Of a DNA stretch of 64,000 nucleotides, positions 7,015 to 16,091 are shown one piece after another. This DNA comes from Woodsholea maritima DSM 17123 (GTDB taxonomy: Bacteria; Pseudomonadota; Alphaproteobacteria; Caulobacterales; Maricaulaceae): the NCBI RefSeq assembly GCF_000382325.1, contig NZ_KB908057.1, positions 364,783 to 428,782 on the forward strand. The letters are read 5' to 3'. Position numbers and translations under genes: made by a program. The stretch's first letter is position 1; every line of letters starts with the position of its first letter. The notes under the pieces were generated by a model, which had not been told where the DNA came from, made no database searches, and saw only the letters and a list, made by a program, of their open reading frames with translations.

Positions 7015-7833
7015 ATGCGGATCGCTTTTTTCGGAGATGTTGTCGGGAAATCAGGGCGTAAAGCCGTTGCAGATCATCTGCCGGGCCTGCGCGAGCGTTT
7101 GAAACTCGATTTCGTCATCATCAATGCGGAAAACGCGGCGGCCGGATTTGGCATTACGGAACGCACCGCGAATGAGCTTTATGATGCGGGCGCGGATGTT
7201 TTGACCCTGGGTAATCACGCCTGGGATCAGTCCGAAACCTTAAGCTATATCGAGCGCGAGCCGCGCTTGCTGCGCCCGGTCAACTACCCCGAAGGTACCG
7301 CGCCAGGTAAAGGCGCTTTCCTTTATGATCTTCCTGATGGGCGCCGGATTTTGGTGATGAATGTGCTGTTGCGCCTTTTCATGCAGACCCTTGATGATCC
7401 CTTCGCCAGCATTGACCGCCAGCTGGAAGCCTGTCCGCTGGGCATGGCCTGTGATGCGATTGTGGTCGATATGCATGGCGAAGCGACCAGCGAAAAACAC
7501 GCCATGGGCCATTTTTGTGATGGACGTGCCAGCCTGGTGGTGGGAACCCACACCCATATTCCCACGGCCGATCATCAAATCCTGCCTCAGGGTACGGCCT
7601 ATCAAACCGATGCTGGCATGAGCGGTGATTATGATTCCGTCATTGGCATGCAAAAGGAAGAACCCATAGCGCGCTTCGTCACCCATATGCGCTCAGGCCG
7701 GTTCCAACCTGCAACAGGTGAAGGCACACTGAGCGGGGTCTTTATTGAGACGGATGACGCCACGGGTCTGGCCATACGCTGTGAGGCGATCCGCCTGGGC
7801 GGTCGCCTGTCACAGATTGAACCAACACTTTAA
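7015..7833 (+). CDS. YmdB-family metallophosphoesterase (TIGR00282)
   Basis: 272 aa. The calcineurin-like dinuclear metal site is visible: FFGDVVGKSGR, INAENAAAGFG, LGNHAWD, VDMHGEATSEK, and VGTHTHIPTADHQI, with YQTDAGMSGDYDSVIGM after it. YmdB of Bacillus is a 2',3'-cyclic nucleotide phosphodiesterase that influences development; the role in alphaproteobacteria is not settled. The start is ATG 7015 with AGGA upstream; the GTG at 7000 is less likely. It follows 5-FCL by 30 nt in the same direction, so co-transcription is likely, and it is convergent with glmM. Confidence 0.88.
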   Translation: MRIAFFGDVVGKSGRKAVADHLPGLRERLKLDFVIINAENAAAGFGITERTANELYDAGADVLTLGNHAWDQSETLSYIEREPRLLRPVNYPEGTAPGKGAFLYDLPDGRRILVMNVLLRLFMQTLDDPFASIDRQLEACPLGMACDAIVVDMHGEATSEKHAMGHFCDGRASLVVGTHTHIPTADHQILPQGTAYQTDAGMSGDYDSVIGMQKEEPIARFVTHMRSGRFQPATGEGTLSGVFIETDDATGLAIRCEAIRLGGRLSQIEPTL

Positions 7834-7850
7834 AGCGTTGTGGTCTGGTT

Positions 7851-9209
7851 CTAGGTCTTCGGAGCTTTTACCGATTTGATGACGTCGCAGACTTCATTGA
7901 CGACTTTTTTGACCCGCTCGGCTTCACCTTCTGCCATCACACGGATCACCGGTTCAGTGCCGGATTTACGCACGAACAGGCGGCCATTGGCACCCAGGGC
8001 TTCTTCGCCAACTTTGAGCGCGTCTTTGACCGCTTGGGTGGCCAAGGGGTCAGTGCCCTGTTGATAACGGACATTCTTTAGCAGCTGCGGTGAAGGCGTG
8101 AAAACGCGTAAGACTTCACTGGCCGGTTTTTTGGCTTTGATCAGGACCGATAACAGCTGTAGCGCCGCGATCAGGCCATCACCGGTAGGGCCATAATCAG
8201 GCAGTACGATATGGCCAGATTGTTCGCCGCCAACATTGGCCCCGGTTTTACGCATATTCTCAACGACATAGCGATCGCCGACCTTGGTGCGCACCATCTC
8301 CAGATCTTGGGTCTTTAAAAATTGCTCAAGGGCGATATTGGACATCTGAGTGGTGATGACTTGATTGGTTTTTAACCGGCCTTCACGCTTCCAGACCGAG
8401 GCAATAACGCCGATCAGCTGATCACCATCAATGATCTGGCCTTTTTCATCGCAGACAATCAGACGGTCCGCATCGCCATCGAGGGCCAGACCAATATCCG
8501 CGCGATATTTCACGACTTCCTGGGCCAAACCTTCAGGCGAGACCGCGCCGCAATCCTCGTTAATGTTGAAGCCATTGGGCTCATCATTGAGCGGGACCAC
8601 TTCTGCGCCCAATTCCCATAGAACCGCCGGTGCCACATGATAGGCTGCACCATTGGCGCAATCAATGACAATACGTAGACCTGAAAGGCGCATTTGGCGT
8701 GGGAAGGTCGCCTTGACAATTTCCATATAGCGCGCGCTGGCATCATCAATGCGCTTGGCCCGCCCCACTTGGGTGGGTTCTGCTAAGGACAGGGCGTGAT
8801 CGCCATCCATTAAAGCTTCGATTTCCAGCTCCGCCTTGTCATCCAGCTTTTGACCATCGGGGCCAAACAGTTTGATGCCATTGTCCTGGAAGGGGTTATG
8901 CGAAGCGGTAATCATCACTCCCATATCAGCGCGCAGTGAGCGGGTCAAAATCGCCACCGCTGGGGTCGGTAATGGCCCGAACAGCGAAACATCCATTCCC
9001 GCAGAGGTGAAGCCGGCCATCAGGGCGGATTCCAGCATATAACCAGAAAGCCGGGTGTCTTTGCCGATCACGACAGAATGGCGACGTGTATCGTCTTTTC
9101 TAAAATATGTGGCCGCGGCCATGCCTAAACGCATGGCCATTTCAGCGGTCATAGGAAATTTATTGGTGGTACCGCGAATACCATCCGTACCAAAATAACG
9201 TTTAACCAT
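7851..9209 (-). CDS. glmM: Phosphoglucosamine mutase GlmM
   Basis: Interconverts glucosamine-6-phosphate and glucosamine-1-phosphate on the way to UDP-GlcNAc for peptidoglycan and lipopolysaccharide. 452 aa, family-typical. It begins [10 protein letters not shown], has the phosphoserine loop MITASHNP with Ser103, the Mg-binding DGDADR, the sugar-binding GGEQSGH and the phosphate-binding [12 protein letters not shown] near the C-terminus. In many bacteria glmM follows ftsH-folP; here ftsH-folP are ~24 kb away and glmM is separate, 15 nt downstream of the fsa gene on the same strand. Confidence 0.95.
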   Translation of the reverse strand: MVKRYFGTDGIRGTTNKFPMTAEMAMRLGMAAATYFRKDDTRRHSVVIGKDTRLSGYMLESALMAGFTSAGMDVSLFGPLPTPAVAILTRSLRADMGVMITASHNPFQDNGIKLFGPDGQKLDDKAELEIEALMDGDHALSLAEPTQVGRAKRIDDASARYMEIVKATFPRQMRLSGLRIVIDCANGAAYHVAPAVLWELGAEVVPLNDEPNGFNINEDCGAVSPEGLAQEVVKYRADIGLALDGDADRLIVCDEKGQIIDGDQLIGVIASVWKREGRLKTNQVITTQMSNIALEQFLKTQDLEMVRTKVGDRYVVENMRKTGANVGGEQSGHIVLPDYGPTGDGLIAALQLLSVLIKAKKPASEVLRVFTPSPQLLKNVRYQQGTDPLATQAVKDALKVGEEALGANGRLFVRKSGTEPVIRVMAEGEAERVKKVVNEVCDVIKSVKAPKT

Positions 9210-9224
9210 GGAAATGCCCCTAGA

Positions 9225-9881
9225 TTATTTTAAACCGTTACGCCCGGTCTTAGCCCAATCGTTTAAAAAAGCCTCTAACCCTTTATCCGTTAAAGGGTGT
9301 TTCACAAGCCCATCAAAAATTTGCGGCGGGATAGTGGCCGCATCGCATCCGACCATGGCCGCGGCTTCAACATGGGCCATCGAGCGCAAGGATGCCGCCA
9401 GGATTTGGGTCATATAGCCATAGTGATCATAAACGCGGCGAATGTCTTCGAGAAGGCCAATGCCGTCCCCGCCCATATCTTCAATTCGGCCCACGAAGGG
9501 AGACACGAAAGTCGCCCCGGCCTTGGCGGCCAGCAAGGCTTGATTGACCGAGAAACACAAAGTCACATTGGTCGGAATGCCTTCATCGCTTAGCGCGCGG
9601 CACGCGATCAGACCCTGCGCGGTCAAGGGGAGTTTAACCACGACATTATCGGCGATGGCGCGCAGTTTTTTGCCTTCTTCGATCATGCCTTCAGCTTGGG
9701 TGGCAACCACCTCAGCTGAGATCGGGCCGTCGACCAGAGCGCAAATCTGTGTGATGGCCTCAAAAATATCCGCGCCCGCTTTGACGATCAGCGAAGGGTT
9801 GGTGGTTACACCATCCACGAGGCCAGCCTCTAAACGCGAGGAAATTTCAGAAACATCGGCGGTATCGAGAAAGATCTGCAT
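9225..9881 (-). CDS. fsa: Fructose-6-phosphate aldolase / TalC-type transaldolase
   Basis: 218 aa, the short transaldolase/FSA family. It starts [10 protein letters not shown] and carries [13 protein letters not shown], the Schiff-base lysine Lys83 in [28 protein letters not shown] and [13 protein letters not shown]. Enzymes of this size split fructose-6-phosphate to dihydroxyacetone and glyceraldehyde-3-phosphate or act as transaldolases; sequence alone does not decide. pgi and tkt lie 6-8 kb away, and this gene sits immediately upstream of glmM, consistent with hexose-phosphate metabolism. Confidence 0.9.
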   Translation of the reverse strand: MQIFLDTADVSEISSRLEAGLVDGVTTNPSLIVKAGADIFEAITQICALVDGPISAEVVATQAEGMIEEGKKLRAIADNVVVKLPLTAQGLIACRALSDEGIPTNVTLCFSVNQALLAAKAGATFVSPFVGRIEDMGGDGIGLLEDIRRVYDHYGYMTQILAASLRSMAHVEAAAMVGCDAATIPPQIFDGLVKHPLTDKGLEAFLNDWAKTGRNGLK

Positions 9882-9967
9882 TGGGCCTCTCCATCAGCTT
9901 GAGCGTGGGCTTTTGTTAAGCGTTTGTGCGCTGCGGGGAAAGTCCTAATTATGGGAAACTTATTGAT

Positions 9968-11371
9968 CTAGCCACCCTTGGCGAGCAGAACTTCCTTCAC
10001 AGTGCGTATCAAGATGACACAATCGCGCCAGAGCGACCAATTATGGGCATACCAGGTATCAAGCCGGGCCCGCTCCGCAAAGGTGGTGGTGTGACGGCCA
10101 TTGACTTGCCATAGGCCAGTCAGGCCAGGGCGCATGCGTTTATAGGCCTCAAATTCGCGGCCATAGTCGGCAATCTGGTTGGTCATCATGGGGCGCGGAC
10201 CGATCAGGCTCATCTCACCGCGCAAGATATTAATCAGCTGAGGCAATTCATCCAGGCTCAGCTTGCGGATCCAGCGCCCGACGGGTGTGATGCGTGGATC
10301 ATGACGGAGTTTTTTATATATCTCCCATTCGCGCGCCGCATCTTCATCGCTTTCCAAAAGGGTTTTGAGGCGCGCTTCCGCATCGATAGCCATGGAGCGG
10401 AATTTCAGGCATGAAAAGACTTTACCGTCTTTGCCAACGCGCGGTTGAGCAAAGAAAGCTGGCCCGCCATCGCGGCGAATAAGGACAATAAGCGCAGCAA
10501 AAACTGGTGATAGTGCGATAAGCCCTAATCCCGTGACGATAATATCGAAACCGCGTTTGATCGCTTGGGCCAGCGGCCGATCAAGACTGTCTTTGATGGC
10601 AAAGACAATGCCTTCACTGGGCGGAATGTCCAACAGATCAAAGTTTTGCGTCGGTAAAGTTCCAATCGCAGGCTGATAGTAAAAAGATACGCCTTTGAGG
10701 GTCAAAGCGCTGGCTAGGCGGCTGGCTAGAGCCTGCGTGACACTATCAGGGGCCAGATAAAGCGTGGCGTTGGCATGGGCGTTTAGACGCTCACCAATCT
10801 CTTCGTCGTTTAAAGCCAGCATAGCGTCAAGCGCGAGCGTATGTGCGAGCTCAAAGCCGTATTCAGTTTTATCTTGAAAGCGTTGCAGCAGGTCAGAGGT
10901 CACGCTTGATCCCGATAAAACAATGATAGATTGGGCCCATTCTCGCGTGGCTTTAAGGGCTTCGCGGGTCAACCAGCGCAGAAGCGGTATCGCGCCGGCC
11001 AGCGCGCTCCAATACAAGATCATCGTCAGTTTCAATTGCGTATGATCAGCTAGGAAGGCGAGGGTCGCGCTACATACAAATCCTAAGGCGCAAAATGCCA
11101 GAATGGGGCGGAGTTGGTCAGCAAGCGCTTTACGGATATGATAATGGCCGCGATTGCGCAAACCGAGCAGCACCCCAACACTAAACAGGCCCGATAAGAT
11201 CACATGAGCCAACAGCTCCGGCGTGTTCGCCATACCTGCCAGGGAAATATAGAAGCTAAGCGCGCAGGCTAAGGCATCAGACCAGAAAAAGGCCCGCAAA
11301 ATATTTTTGCGTCCCGCTTTGACAGGCGCGTTGAGGAGATGAACCGTGGAGAATGTGTTGGTCTGGTCCAA
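9968..11371 (-). CDS. Polyprenyl-phosphate sugar-1-phosphate transferase (exopolysaccharide priming)
   Basis: 467 aa. The N-terminal ~130 residues contain four hydrophobic segments, a central soluble region (150-270) is CoA-binding-like, and the C-terminal 200 residues are the bacterial sugar transferase domain. There, a membrane helix (IKRGFDIIVTGLGLIALSPVF) is followed by GGPAFFAQPRVGKDGKVFSCLKFRSM, KLSLDELPQLINILRGEMSLIGPRP and RPGLTGLWQVNGR. It would load the first sugar phosphate onto undecaprenyl phosphate at the inner membrane (WbaP/PssY/ExoY type). Sugar specificity is not readable. It is the last gene of a leftward surface-polysaccharide group and lies 78 nt downstream of the polymerase-like gene. 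Confidence 0.88.
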   Translation of the reverse strand: MDQTNTFSTVHLLNAPVKAGRKNILRAFFWSDALACALSFYISLAGMANTPELLAHVILSGLFSVGVLLGLRNRGHYHIRKALADQLRPILAFCALGFVCSATLAFLADHTQLKLTMILYWSALAGAIPLLRWLTREALKATREWAQSIIVLSGSSVTSDLLQRFQDKTEYGFELAHTLALDAMLALNDEEIGERLNAHANATLYLAPDSVTQALASRLASALTLKGVSFYYQPAIGTLPTQNFDLLDIPPSEGIVFAIKDSLDRPLAQAIKRGFDIIVTGLGLIALSPVFAALIVLIRRDGGPAFFAQPRVGKDGKVFSCLKFRSMAIDAEARLKTLLESDEDAAREWEIYKKLRHDPRITPVGRWIRKLSLDELPQLINILRGEMSLIGPRPMMTNQIADYGREFEAYKRMRPGLTGLWQVNGRHTTTFAERARLDTWYAHNWSLWRDCVILIRTVKEVLLAKGG

Positions 11372-11448
11372 ATTAGATCACCTTCACGAGATAACAGGGC
11401 GCATAGGCGTCCTTTATCCGGTCCGGAGCAAAAACAGGGCCAACAGGG

Positions 11449-12699
11449 TTAAGCGCGTGAAGAGCGTAAGCTGAAACAGGCCAGAATGCCCATCGCCAAA
11501 GCGCCGTGATGCCATTCTTGCCAAACGCCATAACCCAAGACAATGCAGACAAGCCATAAGCCGATTACCCAAGATAAGCTGGCGCTTAAGTCGACGCTGA
11601 GCTTGGCTTTGAACAGGGTGTAGGCGCTAGCCCATAAGGCCAGTGTGAATAAAGCTGCGCCGACAAACCCCGTTTCCATCCAGATATGAAGCGCTGCATT
11701 ATGGGCATGCAGGGGCATCAGCTCCGCGGTGAAGTCTTGGACTTGGCCCACATCATGAAAGGTGCGTGCCGCATCCAAGCCTTGGCCGATCCAGGGGCTT
11801 TGCGCGATTTTATCAAGGGTGAATTGCCAGATTTCAAGCCGCCAGGCCCATGATGGCGGTAAGGCCTCGCGCACAGAGGTATCAAAGCCTTGCAGCGCGA
11901 TGTGCATGATCAAGGGCGATAAAATCAGATAGAGGCCAAAGCTGGCTAGAAACAGGGCCAAGGCCCAACGTGGTTTCCAATAGCCCAACCCTGACAAAGT
12001 CAGCGCGACAAACAGGGCGACAATATTGGCCTCATTATCGAAACTGCCGGCTGTAATGACGCAGGCCCCGATCACGAGCGCGACGTATAGCGCCCATTGG
12101 CGCGTGGTGCGAATCAAAATCAGGCATGCCGGGCCAGCCAAGATGAGCGCAATGGTGGCTCCGCGGCTGAGCGTGCGATAGGTCAAATTGCGCAGGTGAT
12201 GGGGGTCAAGAACTTGGCCTTGCGCTTCGAGACGTTCAAAGCTTTCTGTAATCACGCCGTGGGTTAAGCCCTCAAGCGTGAAAAAGCTGAGCATGGCCAG
12301 GCTGGCGAATATGACCGCAGTGCTTAGATACGTACTGCGCCGCGAGAGGGTCTGCCAACTGCTGGCTACGAAACTCAAGAAAACAGGAGGCAGTAGGACA
12401 AGCTTCCAGGCCTGATCCAGTTTCGAATAGGGCGACCAGGTGAGGCTAAGCACGCACCAGAGTAAAGCGGCCGCCCATATCCAATAGACCGGGGGTAGGC
12501 TTGGCAGCATGCGCATGAGCCAGCGGGGGCGCAGCGTGATCACCCCCCCTAAAGCCGCTGTTGCGGCTAATCCCAAGCCACCCGATGAGGCAAAGACAGC
12601 GGTAAGTCCGAAGCATATAGCCAGGGCGATCCGTGTGCGCCAATCTTCTCTGTCAGGCGCAAGACCTAAGGGCTTAGGATCAGCGAGAGGCGAGTTCAT
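11449..12699 (-). CDS. O-antigen ligase/polymerase-family membrane protein
   Basis: About 416 aa from ATG 12699, whose start lies 4 nt after the stop of the histidine phosphatase gene; ATG 12732 is possible. Ten or more hydrophobic segments are spread along the protein. A large periplasmic-loop region contains WAWRLEIWQFTLDKIAQSPWIGQGLDAAR and LMPLHAHNAALHIWMETGFVG, matching the Wzy_C/WaaL domain, including the conserved HAHNxxL-x-x-(W)-x-E-x-G pattern. It would polymerise or ligate lipid-linked glycans at the periplasmic face. With the priming transferase it forms a small exopolysaccharide set; which glycan is unknown. Confidence 0.85.
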   Translation of the reverse strand: MNSPLADPKPLGLAPDREDWRTRIALAICFGLTAVFASSGGLGLAATAALGGVITLRPRWLMRMLPSLPPVYWIWAAALLWCVLSLTWSPYSKLDQAWKLVLLPPVFLSFVASSWQTLSRRSTYLSTAVIFASLAMLSFFTLEGLTHGVITESFERLEAQGQVLDPHHLRNLTYRTLSRGATIALILAGPACLILIRTTRQWALYVALVIGACVITAGSFDNEANIVALFVALTLSGLGYWKPRWALALFLASFGLYLILSPLIMHIALQGFDTSVREALPPSWAWRLEIWQFTLDKIAQSPWIGQGLDAARTFHDVGQVQDFTAELMPLHAHNAALHIWMETGFVGAALFTLALWASAYTLFKAKLSVDLSASLSWVIGLWLVCIVLGYGVWQEWHHGALAMGILACFSLRSSRA

Positions 12700-12703
12700 G
12701 AAT

Positions 12704-13336
12704 TTAGAAGACCTCGGCGCTGGGCTTGTCATTCCAACATAACAGGCGGGTAGATTGCGTGGTGATTTCAGCCACACACCAATGCCCGGTTTTAACCTTG
12801 GGGTCTACGTGACCCCCAAGGCCTGTGGTGAGCAAAGGGTGAAAATAGCGCAAAATCCCGTTGGATGTCAGAACCAGCACCAGGTGATCATCGCTTAGAT
12901 CCGATGTGGCATCTTCGAAAACGGCCTTGGCATTTGCGGCTAGTTCATCTGGGCTGGGGCTCCAGCCAGCATCATTGGGCGCAATGTTCTTCTCGCGCCA
13001 ATTATCAATGGCCTGCTGGCCCCATTGAGCGGCGATGTCTTCATCGCTTTTCCCGCCCCACTGGCCGTAATCAATTTCTTTCAGGCGTTCATCAATTTCG
13101 ATCTCGCCGGTAAAGCCGCAGGCCTCACCGGCCAGTTCGGCACCAATGCGCGTGCGCTTTAGGGGCCCGGCGATAATACGATCAGGGTGATGATGGGCAC
13201 TTAATAGCGCCGCGCCAATCTGGCGCGATTGGGCAAGCCCGCGCTCTGTCAGGGGCAGGTCTTCTTTCGCCCCGACCCAAACGGGTGTGTCTTCGCTGGT
13301 AAAAGTATTGCCATGACGGGCTAAGACCAGAAGCAT
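12704..13336 (-). CDS. Histidine phosphatase superfamily protein
   Basis: 210 aa. N-terminal catalytic motif LVLARHGNT with the phospho-accepting His8, PLTERGLAQSRQIG, then PLKRTRIGAELA, IDERLKEIDYGQWGG and the second histidine region LVLTSNG (weak match). The family covers phosphoglycerate mutases and small-molecule phosphatases. The RHG and LxExxYGxWxG motifs are clear; substrate unknown. Its ATG overlaps the kdsB stop (TAATG), so it is translationally coupled to Kdo activation and to the downstream polysaccharide genes. A sugar-phosphate substrate is a guess from position only. Confidence 0.8.
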   Translation of the reverse strand: MLLVLARHGNTFTSEDTPVWVGAKEDLPLTERGLAQSRQIGAALLSAHHHPDRIIAGPLKRTRIGAELAGEACGFTGEIEIDERLKEIDYGQWGGKSDEDIAAQWGQQAIDNWREKNIAPNDAGWSPSPDELAANAKAVFEDATSDLSDDHLVLVLTSNGILRYFHPLLTTGLGGHVDPKVKTGHWCVAEITTQSTRLLCWNDKPSAEVF

Positions 13337-14115
13337 TACAAAATCTCGCCTTCGCGGCTTAAAATCTCTTCAACGCGAACTGCATCTTCCGGGCTGTCTA
13401 CTGACCAGGGTGTGCGACCGCGATAATTGGTTAAAACGATACGGATAGGGATAGCATTCTCTAACGCGCGCAATTGTTCAAGGCTTTCTGCGCGCTCCAA
13501 GGGGGTGGGGTCAAGCGCAACCAGCGTGCGAAGGGTAGAGAAGCGATAGGCGTATAAGCCGATATGCTTGAAAACCGGAATGTTTTCCTCAGGATGACGT
13601 TGGAAAGGCAGAACGGCTTTTGAAAAATATAACGCATTCATATTCTTATCAAACACTACGCTGGTGCCGCCAACCTCACCGGCGGCCTTCGCCGCGCGGG
13701 TCTTCGCTTCGGTCTCCGGGTCCAGCTGAACCGCAGGCGTGGCCATTTTAAGGCTGGCATCTTTGACCATCGCGTTGGCCGCCGCATCGACCACCCAGGG
13801 CGGGGTCAGGGGTGCGTCGCCCTGCAAATTCAAGATGATGTCGTCCTCTTTCGCGAAGTCTTTCACCGCCTCATAGGCGCGCTCGGTACCATTGCGACAG
13901 CTTAAAGGCGTCATCACCGCTTCACCGCCATGGCCTTCCACGCAGGCGATAATCCGCTCATCATCAGTAGCAACCAGGGCTTTATCGACGCTGGGTGCGG
14001 CCGCGGCCAAGCGGCGCACCCGCTCGACCATTTCCAGGCCCGCGATTTTGTGCAGAGGCTTGCCAGGAAAGCGTGATGATCCATAACGCGCTGGAATGAT
14101 GGCAATAACGCTCAT
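13336..14115 (-). CDS. kdsB: 3-deoxy-manno-octulosonate cytidylyltransferase
   Basis: Activates Kdo to CMP-Kdo for the lipopolysaccharide inner core. 259 aa with IIPARYGSSRFPGKPL (CTP loop), VATDDERI, SCRNGTERAYEA, LNLQGDAPL, ALYFSKAVLPF, FKHIGLYAYR and SLEQLRALENAIPIRIV, near the family's usual length. Odd point: the usual QGDEP motif reads QGDAP here, with Ala instead of Glu, and the C-terminal block is RTPWSVDSPEDA rather than the usual GVDTPED. This may mark a divergent subgroup of NTP-sugar transferases. First gene of the leftward polysaccharide operon. Confidence 0.85.
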   Translation of the reverse strand: MSVIAIIPARYGSSRFPGKPLHKIAGLEMVERVRRLAAAAPSVDKALVATDDERIIACVEGHGGEAVMTPLSCRNGTERAYEAVKDFAKEDDIILNLQGDAPLTPPWVVDAAANAMVKDASLKMATPAVQLDPETEAKTRAAKAAGEVGGTSVVFDKNMNALYFSKAVLPFQRHPEENIPVFKHIGLYAYRFSTLRTLVALDPTPLERAESLEQLRALENAIPIRIVLTNYRGRTPWSVDSPEDAVRVEEILSREGEIL

Positions 14116-14301
14116 GGCAAACTCCGTAAGTGAAAGGGCAGGCGGGTGTAGGTGACATGGGTGAGCGCATCGGGCAAGACCTTATGACGCCTGCCTTTGC
14201 CTAAAGTCTAAGATTGCGCTAAACAGCGCCCTTCATTCCATCCATGCACCTATGTCTTGGAAAAAGATCATAGGCTGACCTGATTTTACCGGAGGTTCCC
14301 C

Positions 14302-15069
14302 ATGGCCGGGCACTCGAAATGGGCCAATATTCAGCACCGTAAAGGACGCCAGGATAAGGCGCGCTCTAAAGTTTTCTCTAAACTTTCTAAAGAGATCACG
14401 ATTGCAGCTAAACTCGGTGGCCCTGACCCGGATGCCAATCCGCGCCTGCGTCTGGCGGTTCAAAACGCCAAGGGCCAATCCATGCCCAAAGACAATATTG
14501 AGCGCGCGATCAATAAAGGCCAAGGCGGGGACGGTGAAGATTACGAAGAAATCCGCTATGAAGGCTTTGGTCCGGGCGGTATTGGTGTGATCGTTGAGGT
14601 TTCGACCGATAACCGTAACCGCGCCGCAGCTGAAGTGCGCACCGCCTTTTCCAAAAATGGCGGCAATATGGGTGAGACCGGTTCGGTCGCTTTCATGTTC
14701 GATAATGTCGGCGAGATCCGGTATGACGAATCCGTCGCCGATGAAGAAGCCATGCTGGAAGCCGCGATTGAAGCGGGCGCAGAGGACGTCATTCAAGAAT
14801 CCAGCCTTAATGATGATGACGAAGAAGTCGGCGAGCACGTGATTTATTGCGCGCGTGAAGACCTCAATGAAGTCATGACCGCTCTCCAGGCCGTTTATGG
14901 CGAAGCCAAATCGGCCAAAATCATCTGGAAGCCCCAGACCCTGACCCCGGTTGAGGGGGATAAAGTGCCAACTGTCATGAAGTTGATGGATGTGCTGGAT
15001 GATTTGGACGATGTCCAAAACGTTTATGCCAATTTCGACATTTCTGACGAGGATATGGCAAACGCCTAA
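14302..15069 (+). CDS. yebC: YebC/PmpR (TACO1) family protein
   Basis: 255 aa; the N-terminus [28 protein letters not shown] is diagnostic. It is followed by [57 protein letters not shown] and [15 protein letters not shown]. The family was named as DNA-binding regulators and is now also linked to ribosome-associated rescue at proline stretches; the sequence does not decide between these. SD GGAGG lies upstream (ACCGGAGGTTCCCC). Often next to ruvCAB in proteobacteria; here ruvCAB is ~7 kb downstream, with four to five genes intervening. Confidence 0.93.
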   Translation: MAGHSKWANIQHRKGRQDKARSKVFSKLSKEITIAAKLGGPDPDANPRLRLAVQNAKGQSMPKDNIERAINKGQGGDGEDYEEIRYEGFGPGGIGVIVEVSTDNRNRAAAEVRTAFSKNGGNMGETGSVAFMFDNVGEIRYDESVADEEAMLEAAIEAGAEDVIQESSLNDDDEEVGEHVIYCAREDLNEVMTALQAVYGEAKSAKIIWKPQTLTPVEGDKVPTVMKLMDVLDDLDDVQNVYANFDISDEDMANA

Positions 15070-15084
15070 GGGGAGTGGGGCCCG

Positions 15085-15918
15085 ATGGGGACTTTGGTCC
15101 ACCGCTCGGGCCCGTTGGCCCATCTGGGGTTTGGCGTCTCCGGTGCCTTGGGGACACCTTTGGTGTCCGCGCGCCAAACGCAGGCTTTGATCCATCACGC
15201 CTATGCGTGCGGTATCCGCCATTTTGATACGGCCCCGGCCTATGGCGGGGGGCAAGCGGAGCGTCGACTAGGTTTGGCATTGCGCGATTTACCGCGTGAT
15301 CAGATTTTTATCTCCACCAAAGTTGGTGTGCATTCTACAGGGATTTTTGGAAAGAAACGTGATTTAACAGCCGAGGCCGTTGAAACCTCGCTTGTTCAGA
15401 GTTTAGAACGATTGCAAATATGTGGGGTTGATGCACTTATCCTGCATGGGCCAGCTGCTGCTGAGCTCACTAAAGAATTTATACAAAAGCTAAGAGACCT
15501 GAAATCTAGCGGGGCATTTAAATATTTAGGCATAGCCGTACGAGGTGCCGGTATTAACTATGCCCTTAGGGACGACATATTTAACATTATTATGACGCCG
15601 ATACATCTGGGTCTTACTCAATCTCATATTTCGCGTTTGGAGGTTGCTAGAGCAAAGGGACGAGCGCTGTGGGCGATTGAGACGCGCGGTGAAGGTCCGC
15701 CCTCTGTAAAAATTCCGCGCCAAATGTCTGATCTTTACCCTCTAGCGAAGGCTTTCAAGGCGCGTTTGAACGGTCCTCAGATTAAGGCCAATGCCGACTT
15801 TAGCGGAGTTAGCCTAAAGGCTAGCCTTGTCAATCCTTTAGCCGATATTGTGATGATGACGAGTGCGCGCGCGCACCATATTCGCGCCAATGCGCGCATT
15901 GCCGGGCTCTGCGACTAA
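15085..15918 (+). CDS. Aldo/keto reductase family protein
   Basis: 277 aa, TIM-barrel oxidoreductase likely using NADPH. Visible: LGFGVSGALGTP, IRHFDTAPAYGGGQAERRLGLAL with the catalytic Asp and Tyr, FISTKVG with the Lys, and VDALILHGP with the His; so the full tetrad D-Y-K-H is present. The C-terminal half is shorter and more divergent than in many AKRs (family usually 280-330 aa). Base composition changes inside the gene: about 15,350-15,640 is distinctly A+T-rich against G+C-rich flanks. It starts 15 nt after yebC. Substrate unknown. Confidence 0.75.
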   Translation: MGTLVHRSGPLAHLGFGVSGALGTPLVSARQTQALIHHAYACGIRHFDTAPAYGGGQAERRLGLALRDLPRDQIFISTKVGVHSTGIFGKKRDLTAEAVETSLVQSLERLQICGVDALILHGPAAAELTKEFIQKLRDLKSSGAFKYLGIAVRGAGINYALRDDIFNIIMTPIHLGLTQSHISRLEVARAKGRALWAIETRGEGPPSVKIPRQMSDLYPLAKAFKARLNGPQIKANADFSGVSLKASLVNPLADIVMMTSARAHHIRANARIAGLCD

Positions 15919-16032
15919 GGTCTATAAGACCAATTGTTTAAAGTTGCTGAAAGATGTCCGCTTTTATCTTCGCAGGCGCAAAAAAGGACTATTCAGCGGC
16001 CTACAAAGATCTAAGATCGCGCTCAAGATCAC

Positions 16033-16070
16033 AAACGTGGTTAAAGCTCCATCAGAGGGTAACCACGTTT
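16033..16070 (+). promoter_or_regulatory. 11-bp perfect inverted repeat upstream of pgi
   Basis: AAACGTGGTTA at 16033-16043 is repeated as TAACCACGTTT at 16060-16070, with a 16-nt interval. It ends about 20 nt before the pgi start. There is no following T-run, so a terminator is unlikely. It could be an operator for a dimeric regulator or a 5' UTR hairpin. No known operator is recognised. Confidence 0.5.
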
Positions 16071-16091
16071 ATACGTTAGGGGAATCCAACC

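Noticed and set aside
14233-15255. 340-aa antisense open frame over yebC
   Set aside because: yebC on the plus strand is an unmistakable conserved gene; the antisense translation has no recognisable motif.
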